Shown one piece after another: positions 1-5,970 of a stretch of 6,611 bases of DNA. Location of the stretch: positions 1 through 6,611 of the forward strand of contig DWZY01000222.1 in assembly GCA_019117325.1 (NCBI GenBank). Direction: 5' to 3'. This DNA is from Candidatus Brevibacterium intestinigallinarum. Its GTDB lineage: Bacteria; Actinomycetota; Actinomycetes; Actinomycetales; Brevibacteriaceae. How positions within the stretch are numbered: position 1 is the first letter of the stretch; each line of letters starts with the position of its first letter. The notes under the pieces are model-generated. The model saw nothing but the letters and a program-made list of their open reading frames with translations, had not been told where the DNA came from and searched no databases. The position numbers and the translations under genes are program-made.

Positions 1-7
1 GCTCCAC

Positions 8-13
8 TACTGT
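8..13 (+). promoter_or_regulatory. -10 box of a probable leaderless promoter for the DUF6882-like gene
   Basis: TACTGT matches the actinobacterial -10 consensus TANNNT. It is followed by seven bases (GGGGCGC) and then the ATG at 21, the spacing expected if transcription starts at or next to the start codon. No Shine-Dalgarno sequence precedes the ATG. The -35 region lies outside the window. The in-frame GTG at 12 overlaps this box, which argues against its use as a start. Confidence 0.55.
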
Positions 14-20
14 GGGGCGC

Positions 21-1040
21 ATGAGTGATTCCCTCCAGTCCCTGATCGACCGCTCCGCGATCCTGTCCGCGGAGGTCCAGCAGCGGTTCGGCGCTCTCAT
101 CGCCGGCGGCGACTTCGACATCGACTTCTCCGCCGCTCCGCGCCTGCGGTTCACGGGTGAGGAACCGTTGGACGTCCGGCCGCACCTCATCGGCTCGTCC
201 GTCGACCGCCGGACCGATCGGACGTGGCACTGGGGCTGGGACAACCTCAACGACTTCCCCGCCCCGGTCGTCGAGCTCTCGCAGCGCGTCCGCACGTACG
301 GGACCGAGCACGGGATCGAGGAACTCACCCAGCCCGAGCTGCCTGTGACGACCGACGACGCTCCCGCCGCCCTCACCCTCGCCGCCAAGGCGATCCTCGG
401 TGCGTGGGGCCACTACCCCGTGCCCGCGGGCGGCGGCACGACCGCCTGGGTCCTCGTCGACGACACCCGGCTGGACCCCGGCGAGCCGCAGCTCAAGCCC
501 GTCGTCCGGGCCCTGGCGGCTGCCATCACCGGCGGCGAGGTGTCCGACCACCGCGCCGCACTCACCGCGTACGCGCAGCTGCGCGGACTGCGCACGGCAC
601 CGCTGCCGGACGGCGGCGTGCGCCTCCTGTGCGCCGACGGATCCGCGGATGTGACCTTCGACGAGTCCGACCGCGTCGCCTCGTGCCAGGCGCACCAGCC
701 GCTCGAGGGCGAGGCCGCCCAGCAGTACGAGGCGGCTGGCACGCTCACCGGCACGGCGACATACGGTCAGGTCCCGGTCACCCCGGTCGCGGAGCCGGCA
801 ACGCCCGAGATCGCCGAAGAGCAGGCCCCTGCACCTGCATCTACCCGGGACGACCCTGCCGAGGCAGCTCCTGAGGTCACCGAAGAGGCTGCCGCCGCAC
901 CTGAAGCCGCTTCTGAGGCCGACGTCACGGAGCCCACCGAAGCTGCAGAGCCCACCGAGGCTCCCACTGCACCGCAGACGCAGGACGCAGAGCCGAAGCA
1001 GGAGAAGAAGGGCTTGTTCAAGCGCCTCTTCGGGCGCTGA
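21..1040 (+). CDS. DUF6882-like protein of unknown function with acidic Pro/Ala-rich C-terminal extension and basic tail
   Basis: Encodes 339 residues from the ATG at 21; no biochemical role is known to me. Residues 1 to about 240 look like one globular domain. The segment around WHWGWDN (69-75), followed by an Ala-rich helix and LGAWGHYPV (126-134), resembles the DUF6882 family common in actinobacteria; this is recognition from memory, not a search. Residues about 250-325 are low-complexity and rich in Ala, Pro, Glu and Thr, including the near-repeat EPTEAA/EPTEAP (304-315), so probably disordered. The last residues, KKGLFKRLFGR (329-339), form a short basic tail with Leu/Phe spaced as in an amphipathic helix, which could touch membrane or nucleic acid. 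There is no signal peptide or transmembrane segment, so a cytoplasmic location is inferred. ATG 21 is preferred to GTG 12 because a -10 box overlaps the GTG. The gene ends 21 bases from the convergent trhO stop. Confidence 0.85.
   Translation: MSDSLQSLIDRSAILSAEVQQRFGALIAGGDFDIDFSAAPRLRFTGEEPLDVRPHLIGSSVDRRTDRTWHWGWDNLNDFPAPVVELSQRVRTYGTEHGIEELTQPELPVTTDDAPAALTLAAKAILGAWGHYPVPAGGGTTAWVLVDDTRLDPGEPQLKPVVRALAAAITGGEVSDHRAALTAYAQLRGLRTAPLPDGGVRLLCADGSADVTFDESDRVASCQAHQPLEGEAAQQYEAAGTLTGTATYGQVPVTPVAEPATPEIAEEQAPAPASTRDDPAEAAPEVTEEAAAAPEAASEADVTEPTEAAEPTEAPTAPQTQDAEPKQEKKGLFKRLFGR
930..965 (+). repeat. two tandem 18-bp units coding EPTEAA/EPTEAP
   Basis: Units 930-947 and 948-965 both begin GAGCCCACCGA and are in the reading frame, encoding six residues each. 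They lie in the low-complexity linker of the DUF6882-like protein, where small in-frame duplications are expected and may vary between strains. Confidence 0.7.
1021..1038. terminator. small hairpin at the convergent 3' ends of the DUF6882-like gene and trhO
   Basis: AGCGCC (1021-1026) and GGCGCT (1033-1038) form a six-bp stem with a TCTTCG loop that runs into the stop codon. No T-tract follows on either strand. It is the only obvious hairpin near the 21-base gap to the trhO stop, so it may help end transcription in both directions, but the call is weak. Confidence 0.3.
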
Positions 1041-1061
1041 GCCAACGGCACCCCGGTCGGA

Positions 1062-1955
1062 TCAGAGCGCTGCCGGAGCCTCGCACGAGCCGCAGGTGGC
1101 TGCCCGCCCTGCGGCCGTGCAGTCCTCGCAGCGCAGGTACTGGATCCGGCAGGTCTCATCAGAGCAGTTGACGAACACCGGGGTCCGCTCGCCGCATCCC
1201 ACGCAGGCGCCCAGAGATTCCGAGCCCGCGTCGAACTCCATGTGCATGCGGTTGTCGAACACGTACAGCGAGCCGTCCCACAGACCGGAGCTGCCGTAGG
1301 CCTCGCCGTACCGAACGATGCCACCGTCCAGCTGGTAGACCTCCTGGAACCCGCGATTGCGCATGAGGACGCTCAGGACCTCACAGCGGATGCCGCCGGT
1401 GCAGTACGTGACGACGGGCCGGTCCTTGAGGTGGTCGTAACGCCCGGACTCCAGCTCATCGAGGAACTCGCGGGTGGTCTCGACCTCTGGAACCACTGCG
1501 TTCCGGAATCGCCCGATCTGCGCCTCCAGCGCGTTGCGGCCGTCGAAGAAGACGACGTCATCGCCGCGCTCGTCGACCAGGGAGTGCAGCTGCGCGGGGC
1601 TCAGATGTGTGCCACCGCCCTGCACGCCGTCCTCCGTCACCCGGATGTCGTCCGGTGCGTCGAAGGTCACGAGTTCCGACCGGACCTTGACGCTCAGACG
1701 GGGGAAGTCGTCGCCAGTACCGTCGGACCACTTGATGTCCGCGTCCCGGAACGGGGCATAGGACCGCGTGGTCTTCACGTACTGCTTGAGATCCCACACA
1801 TCGCCGCCCAGCGTCGCGTTGATGCCCTGATGGGACACGATGACGCGCCCTGTCAGGGAGTTCTTCTGAGCGAGCGCGTGCTGCCACAGCCGGACGGCCT
1901 CGGGATCCGCGAGCGGCGTGAAGACGTAGAACAGGACGATCTTGGGGGTGGCCAT
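1062..1955 (-). CDS. trhO: tRNA uridine(34) hydroxylase TrhO (rhodanese-related, YceA family)
   Basis: TrhO makes 5-hydroxyuridine at wobble position 34 of certain tRNAs in an oxygen-dependent reaction, feeding the cmo5U/mo5U pathways (family knowledge). The product is 297 residues. The N-terminal domain (about 1-95) contains the family sequence VSHQGINATLGG (40-51). The rhodanese domain (about 120-222) has VVFFDGRNALEAQIGRF (134-150) and the active-site loop CTGGIRCE (185-192), with Cys185 as the expected catalytic cysteine. The C-terminal part has eight cysteines (251, 254, 264, 269, 276, 279, 288, 291), mostly CxxC pairs, which look like a zinc ribbon. The ATG at 1955 was chosen because it gives the family-typical start MATPKIVLFY and lies seven bases after a TACCAT -10 box. 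The frame stays open further upstream, but that part antiparallels purL and has no family similarity. No Shine-Dalgarno sequence is present, so a leaderless mRNA is likely. The gene is divergent from purL. Confidence 0.93.
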   Translation of the reverse strand: MATPKIVLFYVFTPLADPEAVRLWQHALAQKNSLTGRVIVSHQGINATLGGDVWDLKQYVKTTRSYAPFRDADIKWSDGTGDDFPRLSVKVRSELVTFDAPDDIRVTEDGVQGGGTHLSPAQLHSLVDERGDDVVFFDGRNALEAQIGRFRNAVVPEVETTREFLDELESGRYDHLKDRPVVTYCTGGIRCEVLSVLMRNRGFQEVYQLDGGIVRYGEAYGSSGLWDGSLYVFDNRMHMEFDAGSESLGACVGCGERTPVFVNCSDETCRIQYLRCEDCTAAGRAATCGSCEAPAAL

Positions 1956-1962
1956 GGGCGCG

Positions 1963-1968
1963 ATGGTA
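1963..1968 (-). promoter_or_regulatory. -10 box of a probable leaderless trhO promoter
   Basis: On the minus strand TACCAT is followed by seven bases (CGCGCCC) and then the trhO ATG. This fits TANNNT with transcription beginning at the start codon. No clear TTGACA-like -35 element is seen 16-18 bases upstream. Confidence 0.6.
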
Positions 1969-1993
1969 GCGGACGCCGGGCCACCAGCGGACG
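1968..1993. repeat. direct repeat AGCGGACG in the trhO-purL promoter region
   Basis: AGCGGACG occurs at 1968-1975 and again at 1986-1993, an 18-bp period. The pair covers the -10/-35 interval of the trhO promoter. It could bind a regulator, but 8-bp repeats arise easily in GC-rich DNA and I do not recognise the motif. Confidence 0.3.
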
Positions 1994-2020
1994 GGCGGGC
2001 GAGCGTCCCGGCGCTCCGGC

Positions 2021-2026
2021 TACGAT
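2021..2026 (+). promoter_or_regulatory. candidate -10 box of the purL promoter
   Basis: TACGAT fits TANNNT and is the best -10 candidate in the 118-bp gap between trhO and purL. Transcription would begin near 2033, giving a 5' leader of about 40 bases. No -35 box is evident. No riboswitch or recognised purine-operator sequence can be seen in the leader. Confidence 0.4.
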
Positions 2027-2054
2027 GGGCCTGATACAGACCTGGGACTCTGCC

Positions 2055-2061
2055 GAAGGGG
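2055..2061 (+). promoter_or_regulatory. weak ribosome-binding site for purL
   Basis: GAAGGGG is the only purine-rich Shine-Dalgarno-like stretch upstream of the purL ATG. The 12-base gap to the ATG is longer than the usual 5-9, so initiation may be modest or depend on another feature. Confidence 0.35.
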
Positions 2062-2073
2062 CGTTCTACCACG

Positions 2074-4407
2074 ATGACCACTACAGCTTCCACCGGCTCC
2101 TCGTCGGACAAGGCCGTGAAGGAGACCGTCGAGTTCGCCGCGCAGAGCCCGGAGGTGGAGCAGCCGTATGCAGAGCTGGGCCTCAAGCAGGACGAGTACC
2201 AGAAGATCCGGGAGGTGCTGGGCCGCCGCCCCACCTCCGCCGAGCTCGCGATGTACTCCGTCATGTGGTCGGAGCACTGCTCGTACAAGTCCTCCAAGGT
2301 GCACCTGCGCCGCTTCGGGGAGAACGTCACGGAACAGATGAAGGAGAGCCTTCTCGTGGGCATCGGCGAGAATGCCGGCGTCGTCGACATCGGTGACGGC
2401 TGGGCCGTCACCTTCAAGGTGGAGAGCCACAACAGCCCCAGCTACGTCGAGCCCTACCAGGGCGCCGCCACCGGTGTGGGCGGCATCGTCCGCGACATCA
2501 TCTCGATGGGTGCCCGGCCGGTCGCGGTCATGGATCAGCTGCGCTTCGGCGCGATCGATCACCCGGACACCGCACGGGTCCTCCCCGGCGTCGTGGGCGG
2601 CATCAGCGGCTACGGCAACAGCCTGGGCCTGCCCAACATCGGCGGCGAGACTGTCTTCGACTCCGTCTACCAGGGCAACCCGCTCGTCAACGCGCTGGCC
2701 GTGGGCGTCCTGCGCCACGAGGACATCCGCCTGGCGAACGCCTCCGGCACCGGCAACAAGGTCGTCCTCTTCGGCGCGCGCACCGGCGGCGACGGGATCG
2801 GCGGTGCCTCGATCCTCGCGTCCGAGTCCTTCGACGACACGAAGCCGTCCAAGCGGCCCGCCGTCCAGGTGGGCGACCCCTTCGCAGAGAAGGTCCTCAT
2901 CGAGTGCTGCCTGGAGCTCTTCCGCGCGGACACCGTCGAGGGCATCCAGGACCTGGGTGCTGCGGGCATCAGCTGCGCGACCTCCGAGCTCGCGTCGAAC
3001 GGCGACGGCGGCATGCACATCTCGCTCGAGGAGGTCCTGCTGCGCGACCCCACGCTGACTCCCGAGGAGATCCTCATGTCGGAGTCGCAGGAGCGGATGA
3101 TGGCGGTCGTGCGTCCGGACAAGCTGGACGAGTTCCTCGCCATCACGGACAAGTGGGAGGTCGAGGCCAGCGTGCTGGGCGAGGTGACCGACACGGACCG
3201 CCTCGTCATCGAGTGGCACGGCGATGTCATCGTCGACGTCCCGCCGCGCTCGGTCGCGCACGACGGCCCCGTCTACAACCGGCCCATGACGCAGCCCAGC
3301 TGGACGGAGTCCACGCGGAAGAACACCGTCGCCGCCGCGGGACTCGCGAAGCCCACGACGGACGAGGAGCTGCGCCAGACGGTCCTCGACCTGGCGGCCT
3401 CGCCCAACCTCTGCTCGAAGGACTGGATCACCGCGCAGTTCGACCGCTACGTGCAGGGCAACACCGCACTCGCGTTCCCCGACGACGCGGGCGTCATCCG
3501 CGTCGACGAGGAGACGGGACGCGGGGTCGCGCTGGCGTCGGACGCGAACGGTCGCTTCAGCTACCTCGATCCCGCGCTCGGCGCTCAGCTCGCACTGGCC
3601 GAGGCCTACCGCAACGTCGCGACCGCGGGTGCCCACCCGCTGGCGGTGTCCGACTGCCTCAACTTCGGCTCCCCCGAGGACCCCGAGGTCATGTGGCAGT
3701 TCGCGCAGACCGTCGAGGGGCTCTCGTCCGCCTGCGTCGACCTGGGCATTCCCGTCACCGGCGGCAACGTGTCGATGTACAACCAGACCGGCAGCACGGC
3801 GATCCACCCCACCCCGGTCGTGGCAGTCCTAGGCGTGTTCGACGACGTGACGCGCGCGACCCCCAGCGGCTGGCGCGCACCGGGCCAGACAATCTACCTC
3901 CTGGGCACGACGGAGGACGAGCTGGACGGTTCTGCATGGGCGGATGTGGCCCACGGCCACCTGGGCGGGGTGCCGCCGCAGTACCGGCCGGAGGCGGAGA
4001 AGATGCTGGCCCAGATCCTCATCAACGCCTCCCGCGACGGCATGATCGACGCGGCGCACGACCTCTCGCAGGGCGGTCTCGCCCAGGCGCTCGTCGAGTC
4101 CGCGCTGCGCTGGGGCACCGGTGCCCGCATCTGGGTGACGGAGTTGCTGGAGCGCGACGGGATCGACCTCTTCACCGCCCTGTTCTCCGAGTCGACGGCA
4201 CGCGCGATCGTGGCCGTGCCGCGCAGCGAGGAGGTCCGTTTCTCCGACATGTGCACCGCGCGCGGTTTCCCGTTCGTGCGGATCGGTATGACAGATGTGG
4301 GTGACGACGAGAACCCGAACACACTCGAGATCGTCGATCACTTCTCGATCGGCCTCGACGAGCTGGCGACCGCTCACAGCGAGACTCTGCCGAACCAGTT
4401 CGGCTGA
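2074..4407 (+). CDS. purL: phosphoribosylformylglycinamidine synthase subunit PurL (FGAM synthase II)
   Basis: PurL converts FGAR, ATP and ammonia to FGAM, the fourth step of de novo purine synthesis. Ammonia comes from PurQ, and PurS bridges the two (family knowledge). The 777-residue length fits the small PurL used by actinobacteria, not the fused 1,300-residue enzyme. The order is: N-terminal region with LGRRPTSAELAMYSVMWSEH (49-68, His68 in the active site); first AIRS-like half (about 100-385) with ESHN (117-120), YQGAATGVGGIVRDI (128-142) and LGLPNIGGETVF (184-195); second half (about 460-765) with DCLNFGSPEDPEVMWQF (527-543), LGIPVTGGNVS (557-567) and AAHDLSQGGLAQALVES (660-676). One oddity is Ser121, where the family motif ESHNHPS has its second His. 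The ATG at 2074 gives an N-terminus like that of other actinobacterial PurL proteins. purQ and purS are not adjacent; purL is divergent from trhO and convergent with purA, so it appears monocistronic. Confidence 0.97.
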   Translation: MTTTASTGSSSDKAVKETVEFAAQSPEVEQPYAELGLKQDEYQKIREVLGRRPTSAELAMYSVMWSEHCSYKSSKVHLRRFGENVTEQMKESLLVGIGENAGVVDIGDGWAVTFKVESHNSPSYVEPYQGAATGVGGIVRDIISMGARPVAVMDQLRFGAIDHPDTARVLPGVVGGISGYGNSLGLPNIGGETVFDSVYQGNPLVNALAVGVLRHEDIRLANASGTGNKVVLFGARTGGDGIGGASILASESFDDTKPSKRPAVQVGDPFAEKVLIECCLELFRADTVEGIQDLGAAGISCATSELASNGDGGMHISLEEVLLRDPTLTPEEILMSESQERMMAVVRPDKLDEFLAITDKWEVEASVLGEVTDTDRLVIEWHGDVIVDVPPRSVAHDGPVYNRPMTQPSWTESTRKNTVAAAGLAKPTTDEELRQTVLDLAASPNLCSKDWITAQFDRYVQGNTALAFPDDAGVIRVDEETGRGVALASDANGRFSYLDPALGAQLALAEAYRNVATAGAHPLAVSDCLNFGSPEDPEVMWQFAQTVEGLSSACVDLGIPVTGGNVSMYNQTGSTAIHPTPVVAVLGVFDDVTRATPSGWRAPGQTIYLLGTTEDELDGSAWADVAHGHLGGVPPQYRPEAEKMLAQILINASRDGMIDAAHDLSQGGLAQALVESALRWGTGARIWVTELLERDGIDLFTALFSESTARAIVAVPRSEEVRFSDMCTARGFPFVRIGMTDVGDDENPNTLEIVDHFSIGLDELATAHSETLPNQFG
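4389..4404. repeat. hairpin over the last purL codons, with a second copy of its 3' arm downstream
   Basis: GCCGAAC (4389-4395) pairs with GTTCGGC (4398-4404) across a two-base gap. The sequence AGTTCGGCTG at 4397-4406 is repeated exactly at 4412-4421, so the left arm could pair with either copy. This may be a small duplication at the gene end or alternative terminator pairings. Confidence 0.5.
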
Positions 4408-4431
4408 CGCTAGTTCGGCTGGCACAGAGTG

Positions 4432-4451
4432 CAGCGGACACTGCTCCGCTG
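4432..4451. terminator. hairpin 1 of the purL-purA intergenic cluster
   Basis: CAGCGGA (4432-4438) and TCCGCTG (4445-4451) form a seven-bp stem with a six-base loop, 24 bases after the purL stop. No T-tract follows. It probably contributes to ending purL transcription. Confidence 0.45.
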
Positions 4452-4461
4452 AGGCGGCGGC

Positions 4462-4509
4462 TGAATCGCTGGAGGTCCTCCCCGATCGGGGAGGACCTCC
4501 AGCGATTCA
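4462..4509. terminator. perfect 48-bp palindrome, probable bidirectional terminator between purL and purA
   Basis: Positions 4462-4509 read identically on both strands, with the axis between 4485 and 4486; the central 12 bases are CCCCGATCGGGG. As RNA this gives a stem of about 22 bp on either strand with a very short loop. It lies 54 bases after the purL stop and 52 bases before the purA stop, so it is well placed to stop both convergent transcripts. There is no T-tract, as is common for GC-rich actinobacterial terminators. The arms are longer and more exact than termination needs, so a dispersed palindromic element is an alternative. Confidence 0.75.
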
Positions 4510-4519
4510 CGACACTCGT

Positions 4520-4542
4520 GCGGTTCGCTCCGCGCGAACCGC
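4520..4542. terminator. hairpin 3 of the purL-purA intergenic cluster
   Basis: GCGGTTCGC (4520-4528) and GCGAACCGC (4534-4542) form a perfect nine-bp stem with a five-base loop. It lies just downstream of the purA stop on the minus strand and ten bases from the 48-bp palindrome. It likely acts in purA termination. Confidence 0.55.
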
Positions 4543-4543
4543 C

Positions 4544-4559
4544 CGGGAGCGGACTCCCG
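4544..4559. terminator. hairpin 4, immediately after the purA stop codon
   Basis: CGGGAG (4544-4549) and CTCCCG (4554-4559) form a six-bp stem. On the minus strand, the sense strand for purA, the loop is TCCG, a UNCG-type tetraloop. The stem begins two bases after the purA stop codon. It may shield the mRNA 3' end or be the first part of a composite terminator. Confidence 0.45.
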
Positions 4560-4561
4560 CG

Positions 4562-5848
4562 TCAGTCTATGAGGTCGTGGCGGACGATCGACTGCTCGCG
4601 GTCCGGCCCCACGCCGATGACGGAGATGCGGCAACCGGACAGGCGCTCGAGGGCCTCCACATAGGCCTGCGCGTTCGCCGGCAGGTCCTCGAAGGCGCGC
4701 ACCCCCGTGATGTCCTCCTGCCAGCCGGGGAACGACTCGAGGATGGGCTTCGCGTGGTGGAATCCGGTCTGCGTCATGGGCATCTCGTCGTACCGCTCGC
4801 CGTCCACCTCGTACGCGACGCAGACGGGGATCGTCTCCAGGTCGGACAGCACGTCGAGCTTCGTGAGGACATAGTCCGTGAAGCCATTCACGCGGGCGGC
4901 GTACCGGGCGACGACGGCGTCGTACCATCCGCAGCGGCGCGGGCGGCCGGTGTTGACACCGAACTCCCCGCCCTTCTTCTGCAGGTACTCGCCCATCTCG
5001 TCGAACAGTTCCGAGGGGAACGGCCCCGCGCCCACGCGCGTCGTGTACGCCTTGACGATGCCCACGACGCGGTCGATCCGTGTGGGTCCGATGCCGGATC
5101 CCACGCAGGCGCCACCCGCCGTCGGATTCGACGAGGTGACGAACGGGTAGGTCCCGTGGTCGACGTCCAGCATCGTCGCCTGGCCGCCCTCCATGACGAC
5201 CAGCTGGTCCTGATCCAGCGCGTCATTCACGAGCTTCGAGGTGTCCGCGACATAGGGCTCCAGTCGCTGCGCGAACGACAGGAAGTAGTCGACGATCTCG
5301 TCCGTGGCGATCGCCCGCCGGTTGTAGACCTTGATGAGCAGCTCGTTCTTCTGGCGCAGCGCGCCCTCGACCTTCTGGCGCAGGATCGATTCGTCGAACA
5401 GGTCCTGGACCCGGATGCCCAGACGACCGGCCTTGTCCGAGTAGGCGGGTCCGATACCGCGACCCGTCGTGCCGATCGCGCGCTTGCCCAGGAACCGCTC
5501 CGTCACCTTGTCGAGCACCTGGTGGTACGGAGCGACGAGGTGCGCGTCCGCGGACACGCGGAGGCGGGAGGTGTCGGCACCCCGCGACTCGAGCATGTCG
5601 ATCTCCTCGAACAGCGCCTCGAGGTTCACGACGACGCCGTTGCCGATGATCGGCGTCACGTTGGGCGACAGGATCCCGGCGGGGAGGAGCTTCAGCTCGT
5701 ACTTCTCGCCGGCGACGACGACGGTGTGGCCAGCGTTGTTCCCGCCGTTGGGCTTCACGACATAGTCGACGCGAGTCCCGAGGATGTCGGTCGTCTTCCC
5801 CTTGCCTTCATCGCCCCACTGGGCTCCCACGACGACCAGAGCTGGCAC
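4562..5848 (-). CDS. purA: adenylosuccinate synthase PurA
   Basis: PurA joins IMP and aspartate using GTP to make adenylosuccinate, the first step from IMP to AMP, in the cytoplasm (family knowledge). The product has 428 residues, the normal bacterial length. Visible motifs are the GTP loop GDEGKGK (12-18) with catalytic Asp13, NNAGHT (37-42) with catalytic His41, the IMP-binding GTTGRGIGP (126-134), DHGTYPFVTSSNPTAGG (230-246), GRPRRCGW (301-308), the guanine-recognition segment TKLDVL (329-334) and GVGP (412-415). All expected active-site residues seem present. The start is the GTG at 5848: it gives the family-typical MPALVVVGAQWGDEGKGK and has GAGGTGA five bases upstream. Another in-frame GTG three codons earlier lies within that ribosome-binding site and is less likely. 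The gene is divergent from the phosphatase gene and convergent with purL, and its 3' end runs into a cluster of hairpins. Confidence 0.97.
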   Translation of the reverse strand: MPALVVVGAQWGDEGKGKTTDILGTRVDYVVKPNGGNNAGHTVVVAGEKYELKLLPAGILSPNVTPIIGNGVVVNLEALFEEIDMLESRGADTSRLRVSADAHLVAPYHQVLDKVTERFLGKRAIGTTGRGIGPAYSDKAGRLGIRVQDLFDESILRQKVEGALRQKNELLIKVYNRRAIATDEIVDYFLSFAQRLEPYVADTSKLVNDALDQDQLVVMEGGQATMLDVDHGTYPFVTSSNPTAGGACVGSGIGPTRIDRVVGIVKAYTTRVGAGPFPSELFDEMGEYLQKKGGEFGVNTGRPRRCGWYDAVVARYAARVNGFTDYVLTKLDVLSDLETIPVCVAYEVDGERYDEMPMTQTGFHHAKPILESFPGWQEDITGVRAFEDLPANAQAYVEALERLSGCRISVIGVGPDREQSIVRHDLID

Positions 5849-5853
5849 AGCGA

Positions 5854-5860
5854 TCACCTC
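5854..5860 (-). promoter_or_regulatory. ribosome-binding site of purA
   Basis: GAGGTGA on the minus strand is a strong Shine-Dalgarno sequence, five bases before the GTG at 5848. It settles that GTG as the start over other in-frame codons upstream. Confidence 0.8.
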
Positions 5861-5886
5861 ATGCGATAGACGGACTCTGCGCAGAT

Positions 5887-5892
5887 AGCCTA
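5887..5892 (-). promoter_or_regulatory. candidate -10 box of the purA promoter
   Basis: TAGGCT on the minus strand fits TANNNT and would give a start near 5880 and a leader of about 30 bases before the GTG, consistent with the strong ribosome-binding site. No convincing -35 box is seen. Confidence 0.45.
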
Positions 5893-5936
5893 CCGCCCGG
5901 ACGCGACTGCACACGCACGCGGACCCCGAGGCCGCG

Positions 5937-5953
5937 CGGAGAGGGCCTCTCCG
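5937..5953. promoter_or_regulatory. 17-bp inverted repeat over the -35/spacer of the phosphatase promoter; possible operator
   Basis: CGGAGAGG and CCTCTCCG flank a single central G, giving eight perfect base pairs of dyad symmetry. The repeat ends five bases before the TAGACT box at 5959, so a protein bound here would meet RNA polymerase. It is also 44 bases upstream of the purA -10 box on the other strand. The position and symmetry suggest an operator; the regulator is unknown. Confidence 0.4.
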
Positions 5954-5958
5954 GCCGA

Positions 5959-5964
5959 TAGACT
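5959..5964 (+). promoter_or_regulatory. -10 box of a probable leaderless promoter for the phosphatase gene
   Basis: TAGACT is followed by six bases (CCCCGA) and then the ATG at 5971, with no Shine-Dalgarno sequence. The arrangement matches the trhO and DUF6882-like gene starts in this window. Confidence 0.6.
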
Positions 5965-5970
5965 CCCCGA

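Noticed and set aside
12..20. GTG at 12 as the start of the first gene
   Set aside because: It overlaps the TACTGT -10 box and lacks a ribosome-binding site; the ATG at 21 has leaderless spacing.
2027..2073. Riboswitch in the purL leader
   Set aside because: Only about 45 bases are available and no conserved purine or PRPP riboswitch core is visible.
1242..2396. Open frame on + antisense to trhO (384 codons)
   Set aside because: TrhO on the minus strand has complete family motifs; this frame has none and looks like a high-GC shadow.
1956..2432. N-terminal extension of trhO on the minus strand
   Set aside because: The frame is open, but this part is antisense to purL and its promoter. The family-typical N-terminus begins at 1955.
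2020..3807. Long open frame antisense to purL (595 codons)
   Set aside because: It is the reverse-frame shadow of a GC-rich gene. Its composition is dominated by Arg, Ala, Val, Asp and Gly with no recognisable domain, while purL on the other strand is unambiguous.
4462..4509. Insertion-sequence end or attachment site
   Set aside because: No transposase, integrase, target-site duplication or second copy is in the window. The location between convergent genes fits a terminator better.
4410..4928. Open frame on - across the intergenic palindrome into purA
   Set aside because: It is another frame of purA. It shares a peptide with the opposite-strand frame only because the 48-bp palindrome reads the same on both strands.
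4295..5869. Long open frame on + over the purL end and purA
   Set aside because: It is antisense to purA with no recognisable family, and its N-terminal part reads through purL and the intergenic hairpins.
4552..5914. Frameshift or missing active-site residues in purA
   Set aside because: All main motifs are present in one frame at the normal length of 428 residues.
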